Positions 22,039 through 27,015 of a DNA stretch of 27,015 bases are shown in pieces. The notes below the pieces were generated by a model, which did not search any database, was not told where the DNA came from, and saw only the letters and a program-made list of their open reading frames with translations. Location of the stretch: assembly GCA_964629825.1 (NCBI GenBank), contig CAZVUW010000036.1:1-27015 (forward strand), given 5' to 3'. Made by a program: the position numbers and the translations under genes. This DNA is from CAZVUW01 sp964629825 (GTDB taxonomy: Bacteria; Actinomycetota; Nitriliruptoria; Euzebyales; Egibacteraceae). Position 1 is the first letter of the stretch. Each line of letters starts with the position of its first letter.

Positions 22039-22536
22039 ATGAGCGAGAGCAGCGCCCAGATCGACATGCCCAGCCCGGTCATCGACCGCGAGATCTACGT
22101 GATGCCGGCGTTCGCGACGCTGACCGTGCGCGACCTCGACGCCGCGCGCCGCTGGTACGCGGCCATGGGTTTCGTCGAGCTCGCCGTGATGCCCGGGCCC
22201 GACGGCGGGCCGAGCCTGGTCCACCTGCGCCGCTACCGCTATCAGGACTTGCTGCTGGTCCCGGCGCCGGAGGGCGCCCCGACCGGCACGGGCTCGGCGC
22301 GGCTGTCGTTCGCGCACACCGCCCCGCTGTCCGAGCTGGACGACATCGCCGAGGCGCTGCGCCAAACCGGCTTGGGTGAGGTCGACGGTCCGAACGAGAC
22401 GCCCTGGTATGCCGTCGAGCTGGTGGCTCGCGACGCCGACGGCAACACCGTCGCGCTGACCGGCCGCTCCGAGCGGCAGCCGTCCCGCGAGTGGACGGAC
22501 GAGGTGCGCTCCTCGATCGTCGAGCCGGAGGCGTGA
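22039..22536 (+). CDS. VOC-family protein downstream of a MerR-type promoter
   Basis: The 165-residue protein is a glyoxalase/bleomycin-resistance-like VOC protein. After a 25-residue lead the fold begins with MPAFATLTVRDLDAARRWYA and MGFVELAVMPG, then LVHLRRYRYQDLLLVPAP. The second module includes ARLSFAHTAPLSELDDIAEALRQTG and ends in DADGNTVALTGR. The specific substrate is unknown. ATG 22039 is supported by ACAGGAGG just upstream. It is preceded by a promoter of the MerR-activated type, so expression is probably induced by a ligand of a regulator encoded elsewhere. It is convergent with the next gene, 16 bases away. Confidence 0.92.
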   Translation: MSESSAQIDMPSPVIDREIYVMPAFATLTVRDLDAARRWYAAMGFVELAVMPGPDGGPSLVHLRRYRYQDLLLVPAPEGAPTGTGSARLSFAHTAPLSELDDIAEALRQTGLGEVDGPNETPWYAVELVARDADGNTVALTGRSERQPSREWTDEVRSSIVEPEA

Positions 22537-22552
22537 GAAGACCGGACCGGCG

Positions 22553-23038
22553 CTACCGCGGGGCCGGCGGAGATCTCGGTGCCGTACCCGCCTCCGTCGG
22601 CTCCTCGGTGCCCGTTCCGCCCTCGGTCGGCGCCCCGGTCGAGGCCGCGGGCGCGACGTGGACCACCTGGCTCAGCTCGTCTCCAGCGGGCGTGCGCAGC
22701 TCGACCAGCCCGATGGTCACGCGGTCCCCGGCGACCGGCACCTCGATCTCCGGGTCGAGTGCGAGGATCGCGCAGGTCTGGGGGCTGTCGCGGCGGTCAG
22801 GGTCCTCGGCCCAGCAGAGCCGGTCGGCCTGGTCGGAGACCGAGCCGACGACCACGTCGGTGTAGCGGACCTCGTTGGCGGACGAGAACGGGTTGCCGCG
22901 CGTCACCCACAGGAGCACCACCGCGGCGATGAGCCCGATGACCAGGCCGATCAGCAGGTAGCTGGTCGGCCCAAGCCGCCGCGCCGGAGCGCGACGTTCG
23001 AGCTCCGAGTCCTGCCATGACGGGCGGGTATCGCTCAC
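22553..23038 (-). CDS. Small single-span membrane protein of unknown function
   Basis: The 161-residue product has a short basic cytoplasmic N-terminus (ERRAPARR), one membrane helix (about 25-45, SYLLIGLVIGLIAAVVLLWV) and an external domain of ~85 residues rich in beta strands with two cysteines (Cys75 in DRLCWAED, Cys89 in PQTCAILA) that may form a disulfide. The tail is a disordered Thr/Glu/Pro/Gly region. I do not recognise the family. The start is GTG 23038. No Shine-Dalgarno sequence precedes it, but TAGGCT lies seven bases upstream, as for other probable leaderless genes here. It is downstream of purH, separated by tandem repeats and the assembly gap. Confidence 0.83.
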   Translation of the reverse strand: MSDTRPSWQDSELERRAPARRLGPTSYLLIGLVIGLIAAVVLLWVTRGNPFSSANEVRYTDVVVGSVSDQADRLCWAEDPDRRDSPQTCAILALDPEIEVPVAGDRVTIGLVELRTPAGDELSQVVHVAPAASTGAPTEGGTGTEEPTEAGTAPRSPPAPR

Positions 23039-23045
23039 GCGCGCA

Positions 23046-23051
23046 AGCCTA
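23046..23051 (-). promoter_or_regulatory. Possible -10 box for the small membrane protein
   Basis: On the minus strand TAGGCT ends seven bases before GTG 23038 and no ribosome binding site intervenes, suggesting a leaderless transcript. Confidence 0.3.
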
Positions 23052-23085
23052 CTTCCGCGGGGCCGCGCGGCGGGGGAAGGTCGGT

Positions 23086-23161
23086 GGCTGGCTAGGGCCG
23101 CTACCGCTTCGCTACTTGAGCGGCTGGGTAGGGCCGCTACCGCTTCGCTACTTGAGCGGCT
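23086..23161. repeat. 36 bp tandem repeat running into the assembly gap
   Basis: Two complete copies (23086-23121 and 23122-23157) differ at one base, and the first four bases of a third (GGCT, 23158-23161) abut the run of Ns. Each unit begins GGCTGG, contains GCCGCTACCGCTTCGCTAC and can form a GCCGCT/AGCGGC stem. The 36-base period equals 12 codons, and the frame stays open on both strands, but no start codon or ribosome site supports translation. It lies between the end of purH and the small membrane protein gene. Confidence 0.9.
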
Positions 23162-23261
23162 NNNNNNNNNNNNNNNNNNNNNNNNNNNNNNNNNNNNNNN
23201 NNNNNNNNNNNNNNNNNNNNNNNNNNNNNNNNNNNNNNNNNNNNNNNNNNNNNNNNNNNNN
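23162..23261. other. Assembly gap of 100 Ns
   Basis: Exactly 100 unknown bases, the usual placeholder for a gap of unknown size. It cuts purH after ~316 codons; PurH proteins are ~520 residues, so at least ~600 bases of coding sequence must be hidden here, far more than the Ns shown. Confidence 0.97.
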
Positions 23262-24211
23262 GCGGTGTCGGCGTCGACCTCGCGGTTGGCCGCGACGATC
23301 CCCCCGAAGGCGCTGGTCCGGTCCCCGTCGAGCGCGCGAGGGTACGCCTCGGCGAGGGTCGCGGCGACCGCCACGCCCGCCGGGTTCATGTGCTTGATGA
23401 TCGCCACGCACGGGTCGGCGAAGTCGCTGACCAGCGACCACGCGGCGTCCGTGTCGAGGAGGTTGTTGTAGGACAGCTCCTTGCCGCCGAGCTGCTCGGC
23501 GGAGCCGAGGCCCCAGGGAGCGCCGCGCTCCACGTAGTAGGCGGCGGACTGGTGCGGGTTCTCTCCGTAGCGCAGGTCCTGGGCCTTGGCGTAGACGGGC
23601 CCGAAGCGGGCCGGGAAGGCCTCGTCGCGGGTGAGCCAGTCACGCACGTCCGCGTCGTAGGAGGCGGTGTGCGCGAACGCCTGGACCGCCAGCTCCCGGC
23701 GCTGCTCCAGGGTCGTCCCCCCAGCCTCGAGCGCCGCGATGATCTCGTCGTAGGGCGGCGAGGTCACGACGGCGACGTGGGCGTGGTTCTTGGCGGCGGC
23801 CCGGACCATCGTGGGCCCGCCGATGTCGATCATCTCGATCGCCTTGGCCGGCTCGACGTCGGGGTCGGCGACCGTGTCGCGGAAGGGGTAGAGGTTCACG
23901 ACCACCAGATCGATGGCGGCGATGCCGTGCTCCTCCAGGGCCTGGAGGTGGGCCTCCTTGTCACGGTCGGCGAGGATGCCGCCGTGCACCTTCGGGTGCA
24001 GCGTCTTGACCCGGCCGTCCATGATCTCGGGGAAGCCGGTGACGTCGGCGATCTCGGTCACCTCGACCCCGGCGTCGCGGATGGCCCCGGCGGTTGAGCC
24101 GGTCGAGATGATCTCGACGCCGGCGTCGGCGAGGGCGCGCGCCAGCTCGGGCAGACCGGTCTTGTCGTAGACGCTGACCAGGGCGCGGCGGATGGGCAGA
24201 CGGTCGCTCAC
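23262..24211 (-). CDS. purH: PurH (AICAR transformylase/IMP cyclohydrolase), interrupted by gap
   Basis: PurH catalyses the last two steps of IMP synthesis: formylation of AICAR with 10-formyl-THF and ring closure. The visible ~316 residues contain the whole IMP cyclohydrolase domain (RRALVSVYDKTGL, ISTGSTAGAIRDAG, DGRVKTLHPKVHGGIL, VNLYPF, IDIGGPTMVRAAAKNH) and the start of the transformylase domain (RYGENPHQSAAYY, KELSYNNLLD, AIIKHMNPAGVAV, SAFGGIVAANREVD). The end is lost in the assembly gap, not by mutation as far as can be seen. The motif usually written KHxNPCG has Ala in place of Cys. The start is GTG 24211, with GAGGA upstream, overlapping the purN stop in GTGA, so purN-purH is one translationally coupled unit. 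Confidence 0.97.
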
Positions 24212-24801
24212 GGCAGGATCCTCACGGTTCGGCCGACCACCTGGAGGCGGTCGGAGCAGTGCAGGCGCACCGCCGCGGGCAGCAGGCGGTGCTCGTGCTC
24301 GCGGATGCGAGCGTGCAGGCGGTCGCGGTCGTCGCCCTCCTCGACCGCGACGGCGGCCTGGAAGATGATCGGCCCGTGATCCACCTGCTCGTCCACGTAG
24401 TGGACGGTGCAGCCGGTCAGCTTCACGCCCCAGGCGAGCGCCTCATCGACGGCGTGCGCACCCGGGAAGGCCGGCAGGAGGCTTGGGTGGACGTTGATGG
24501 TGGGCCAGCGCTGGACGATCGCCGCCGGCAGGATGCGCATGAAGCCCGCCAGCACCAGCAGATCGGGCTCGAACGCGGCGATCGCCTCGGCCAGGGCCTT
24601 GCCCCACAGCTCGCGGTCGGCGTGGTCGGCCGGTGCGACGACCGCGCTCGGCACGCCGGCGCGAGCGGCGCGCTCCAGCGCCAGGACGCCGGGCCGGTCG
24701 GACAGCACGGCGACGACGTCGCCGCCCAGATCCTCGGCATCAAGCAGCGCCTGCAGGTTCGATCCCGAGCCGGACACCAGCACGGCGATCCGACGGTTCA
24801 T
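24208..24801 (-). CDS. purN: Phosphoribosylglycinamide formyltransferase
   Basis: PurN transfers the formyl group of 10-formyl-THF to GAR, the third step of purine synthesis. The 197-residue protein has the usual length. GSGSNLQALL (11-20) binds the phosphate of GAR, and the catalytic set Asn103 and His105 (INVHPSLLPAFPG) and Asp141 (VDHGPII) match the E. coli triad. ATG 24801 gives the canonical start MNRRIAVLVSGSGSN; the ribosome binding site is weak. It is followed by purH with a four-base overlap and is divergent from the hemolysin III family gene, with 177 bases between. Confidence 0.97.
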   Translation of the reverse strand: MNRRIAVLVSGSGSNLQALLDAEDLGGDVVAVLSDRPGVLALERAARAGVPSAVVAPADHADRELWGKALAEAIAAFEPDLLVLAGFMRILPAAIVQRWPTINVHPSLLPAFPGAHAVDEALAWGVKLTGCTVHYVDEQVDHGPIIFQAAVAVEEGDDRDRLHARIREHEHRLLPAAVRLHCSDRLQVVGRTVRILP

Positions 24802-24918
24802 CGGCTGACCCGGACCTTTCTGGACCAAGTTGGCCCGAGGGGTGAGAAGCTCTCGTCTTCTGGGAACCGTCGAGGGCACGCACCGTGGCCGGGAGGCCGG
24901 GGCGTCACGGCGCCGGCC

Positions 24919-24928
24919 ACCCTATCCT
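24919..24928. promoter_or_regulatory. Possible back-to-back -10 boxes between purN and the hemolysin III gene
   Basis: ACCCTATCCT contains TATCCT on the plus strand (24923-24928) and TAGGGT on the minus strand (24924-24919), both TANNNT-type. If used, the divergent promoters would overlap. No clear -35 boxes support this, and no purine riboswitch is seen. Confidence 0.22.
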
Positions 24929-24978
24929 CGAGGAGTACGACAGCCCGCAGAGGCGGCCGACCAGCTTCAGGAACCACC

Positions 24979-25629
24979 TTGTCCACTGCCACACCTCGTC
25001 CCCTTCTGCGCGGCTGGCTGCACGCGCTGATGGTGCCCGTAGCGGCCCTCGGCGCCGCGGTGCTGATCGCCGCCGACACCTCCACCCCCTCCGCGCGCTG
25101 GGCGGTCGCGGTCTTCGGGGTCACCTTCGTCGGCCTGTTCGCGGTCAGCTCCACCTATCACGTCGGGCGCTGGTCCGAGCGCGCCCGCCACGTCCTGTCA
25201 CGCTGCGACGTGGTGATGATCCAGCTCTTCATCGCCGGGACGTTCACCCCCATCGCCTTCTACAGCCTCTCGGGCGCGTGGCGGACCTGGAGTCTCATCG
25301 TCGCCTGGTCCGTGGCGCTGATCGGCTCCGCGATCGCCGCGTCGCCGCTCAAGGCGCCGCGCTGGGCGGGCACGGCCGGGTTCATCGCCATGGGCTGGCT
25401 CGGCGTCGTGCCCCTCACCCAGATCATCGGCGCCCTTCCGTGGGAGGGCATCGGGCTGATCGCCCTGGGCGGTCTGCTCTACACCCTCGGCGGGATCGTG
25501 TACGCAAAGCGCTGGCCGGACCCGTTCCCACGCTGGTTCGGCTTCCACGAGGTGTTCCACCTGCTGGTGATCGCCGCGAGCCTCTGCCACTACCTGGCGA
25601 TCTGGCGCTACGTCCTGCCGTCGGCGTAG
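24979..25629 (+). CDS. Hemolysin III family (PAQR-like) membrane protein
   Basis: The 216-residue protein has about seven membrane helices and the conserved residues of the HlyIII/PAQR superfamily: Ser57/58 with His61 in SSTYH, Asp77 in SRCDVVMIQLFIAGTFTP, and the C-terminal His190, His194 and His204 in GFHEVFHLLVIAASLCHYL. These His and Asp residues bind zinc in characterised PAQR proteins, which may act as lipid hydrolases; haemolysis is not a reliable role. The proposed start is TTG 24979 with AGGA seven bases upstream, giving the usual RPLLRGWLHA opening; ATG at residue 18 would cut into the first helix. It is the only plus-strand gene in the sucCD-purNH region and its stop lies nine bases from that of sucD. 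Confidence 0.91.
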   Translation: MSTATPRPLLRGWLHALMVPVAALGAAVLIAADTSTPSARWAVAVFGVTFVGLFAVSSTYHVGRWSERARHVLSRCDVVMIQLFIAGTFTPIAFYSLSGAWRTWSLIVAWSVALIGSAIAASPLKAPRWAGTAGFIAMGWLGVVPLTQIIGALPWEGIGLIALGGLLYTLGGIVYAKRWPDPFPRWFGFHEVFHLLVIAASLCHYLAIWRYVLPSA

Positions 25630-25638
25630 GCCCTCCGG

Positions 25639-26562
25639 CTAGGCGCCACCCCCCAGGCGGGCGATCATCAGCTCGGCCGTCTCGGTCGGGTTGGTGCCCA
25701 CCGCGATGCCGAGCTCCTCCAGCGCGGCCTTCTTGTCCGCGGCGGTCTCACCGCCCTCGCCGCCCTCCTTGACGATGGCGCCGGCGTGGCCCATCTGCTT
25801 GCCGGGAGGGGCGGAGAAGCCGGCGATGTAGGCAACCACCGGCGTGTCGGGGATGTTGTCGGCGATCCAGCGGCCGGCCTTCTGCTCCTCGGTCCCGCCG
25901 ATCTCGCCCACGAACACGATGGCCTCCGTGTCCGGGTCCTCCGCGAAGCGCGGGATGATGTCGAGGAAGTCCGAGCCGACGATCGGGTCGCCGCCAATCC
26001 CCACGCAGGTCGAGATGCCGATCCCGGCCAGGTTGAGCTCGTGCATGATCTGGTAGGTCAGGGTCCCGGAGCGGGACACCAGCCCGACCTTGCCCTGCTT
26101 GGTGATGTTCGGCGGGATGATCCCGACGTTCGACTTGCCGGGCGAGATGACCCCTGGGCAGTTCGGCCCGATCAGCACCGGACGGCCCTCCTTGTCGAAG
26201 GTGCCGTCGGGGTTGCGGGGGTAGAGCGTGTTGTAGACGACCGCCATGTCGTGCACCGGCACGCCCTCGGTGATGCAGACGATCGTCGAGATCCCGGCCT
26301 CGTAGGCCTCGAGGATCGCGTCCTTCGTGAACGGCGCCGGCACCATGATCATCGAGGTGTTCGCACCGGTCGCCTCGACGGCGTCCGCGACGGTGGCGAA
26401 CACCGGCACGTCGAGGCCCTCCCAGGTGCTCCCGCCCTTCTTGGGGTGGATGCCCGCGACGATGTTGGTGCCGTAGTCCAGGTTGCGCTTGGCGTGGAAG
26501 GTGCCCTGCGAGCCGATGCCCTGGACGATGACCTTCGAGCTGTCGTCGATGAGGATGCTCAC
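25639..26562 (-). CDS. sucD: Succinyl-CoA synthetase alpha subunit
   Basis: SucD carries the CoA-binding site and the phosphohistidine of succinyl-CoA synthetase, which makes ATP or GTP from succinyl-CoA in the TCA cycle. The 307-residue protein has the CoA-binding fold QGIGSQGTFHAKRNLDYGTN near the N-terminus, the segment IGPNCPGVISPGKSNVGI, SRSGTLTYQ, and the active-site His259 in KQMGHAGAIV. The start is GTG 26562, with AAGGG about 11 bases upstream inside the end of sucC. Only four bases lie between the sucC stop and this start, so the two subunits are co-translated. Confidence 0.98.
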   Translation of the reverse strand: MSILIDDSSKVIVQGIGSQGTFHAKRNLDYGTNIVAGIHPKKGGSTWEGLDVPVFATVADAVEATGANTSMIMVPAPFTKDAILEAYEAGISTIVCITEGVPVHDMAVVYNTLYPRNPDGTFDKEGRPVLIGPNCPGVISPGKSNVGIIPPNITKQGKVGLVSRSGTLTYQIMHELNLAGIGISTCVGIGGDPIVGSDFLDIIPRFAEDPDTEAIVFVGEIGGTEEQKAGRWIADNIPDTPVVAYIAGFSAPPGKQMGHAGAIVKEGGEGGETAADKKAALEELGIAVGTNPTETAELMIARLGGGA

Positions 26563-26566
26563 AGCT

Positions 26567-27015
26567 TTACGCCCTTCCCTCGTTAACCAGCGCCACGGCC
26601 ATCTCCGCGGCTTCGATCATCTTGGTGGCCGAGCTCAGGTTCGGGATGTTCGCCTCGGCCAGGATCCGCCGGCCCTCCTCGGCGTTGGTGCCGTCGAGCC
26701 GCACGACCAGCTGCTGACGGACCTCGCCGATCATGTCGAGGGCGCCCAGCACACCGCGGGCGACGTCATCGCAGCGCGTGATGCCGCCGAAGATGTTGAT
26801 CAGCATCGTCTTGACGTCGGGGTCCGACAGCACGAAGGCGATGCCCTCGGCCATCGACTCGGCGCTGGCGCCGCCGCCGGCGTCCAGGAAGTTCGCGGGC
26901 CGGCCCCCCGCCTGGTTGACCACGTCGAGCGTGCTCATCACCAGGCCGGCCCCGTTGCCCATGATCCCGATGTCGCCGTCGAGCTTGACGTACTGCAGGC
27001 CCTTGCGCTTGGCCT
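26567..27015 (-). CDS. sucC: Succinyl-CoA synthetase beta subunit, C-terminal part
   Basis: The last ~149 residues of SucC are present; the N-terminal ATP-grasp part lies beyond the right edge. Recognisable are the nucleotide-loop region GNGAGLVMSTLD, the segment RPANFLDAGGGASAE, and INIFGGITRCDDVARGV, all characteristic of the subunit's C-terminal ligase domain that contacts SucD. The frame continues open to the window edge. It is the upstream partner of sucD in the operon. Confidence 0.97.
   Translation of the reverse strand, partial: AKRKGLQYVKLDGDIGIMGNGAGLVMSTLDVVNQAGGRPANFLDAGGGASAESMAEGIAFVLSDPDVKTMLINIFGGITRCDDVARGVLGALDMIGEVRQQLVVRLDGTNAEEGRRILAEANIPNLSSATKMIEAAEMAVALVNEGRA

Noticed and set aside
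14252..22536. Integrated mobile element or prophage
   Set aside because: No integrase, transposase, terminal inverted repeats, tRNA target or phage structural gene is visible, and base composition looks the same as that of the neighbours by eye.
23086..23161. CRISPR array, because of the 36 bp repeat length
   Set aside because: The copies are directly tandem with no unique spacers, and no cas genes are nearby.
23162..24211. purH as a pseudogene or a fusion with the downstream membrane protein
   Set aside because: The frame is broken only by the N-run; nothing upstream of the gap is degraded, and the apparent fusion frame passes through unknown bases and repeats.
24802..24978. Purine riboswitch before purN
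   Set aside because: No conserved purine or PRPP aptamer core could be recognised in the leader, only GC-rich short repeats.

Overview
The window is one 27 kb scaffold piece from a very GC-rich bacterium, most likely an actinomycetote. The pointers are the third-position G/C bias, frequent GTG starts, a cytochrome b558-type succinate dehydrogenase, an LDH-like malate dehydrogenase, a secreted protein with cell-wall-binding-2 repeats, and the gene series sucC-sucD-purN-purH ... folD-mdh, which I know as an actinobacterial arrangement. PF04122 repeat proteins would fit a deep lineage such as Nitriliruptoria, but I cannot fix the class from this sequence. A run of exactly 100 Ns (23162-23261) interrupts purH.

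Layout. Bases 1-1240 (minus) hold sdhC and the start of sdhA. A plus-strand lipoprotein follows (1457-2602). Next is a tight minus-strand operon trpS-uup-orn (6207-2749), divergent from a GNAT acetyltransferase (6270-6848). Bases 6850-14086 are all minus strand: a membrane Ser/Thr kinase, folD, mdh, a small unknown protein, acs and a secreted cell-wall-binding-repeat protein. From 14.2 to 22.5 kb there is a mostly plus-strand accessory block: DMT transporter, META-domain lipoprotein, AraC regulator plus coupled VOC protein, MarR regulator, ABM-like protein, S9 peptidase and a second VOC protein. Embedded in it is a minus-strand trio of a divergent dapB and two small conserved proteins. From 22.5 kb to the end lie a small membrane protein, the gap, purH-purN, a plus-strand hemolysin III family protein, and sucD-sucC running off the edge.

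How it fits together. The core is central carbon metabolism (Sdh, SucCD, Mdh, Acs) and one-carbon/purine synthesis (FolD supplies 10-formyl-THF, which PurN and PurH use). The accessory block separates purH from folD-mdh and carries several one-component regulators beside probable targets.

Most notable non-genic structure: two near-identical 36-40 bp intergenic palindromes about 17 kb apart that differ by a compensatory base-pair swap; a third perfect-type 34 bp palindrome of similar design next to the second; a promoter with the 19 bp spacer typical of MerR-activated genes in front of a VOC gene; an operator-like inverted repeat in front of the ABM-like gene; and 36 bp tandem repeats running into the assembly gap. 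I found no rRNA, tRNA, transposase, phage gene or CRISPR array. No complete new defence or biosynthetic system is evident. Apart from the gap, no gene-free stretch exceeds 300 bases.
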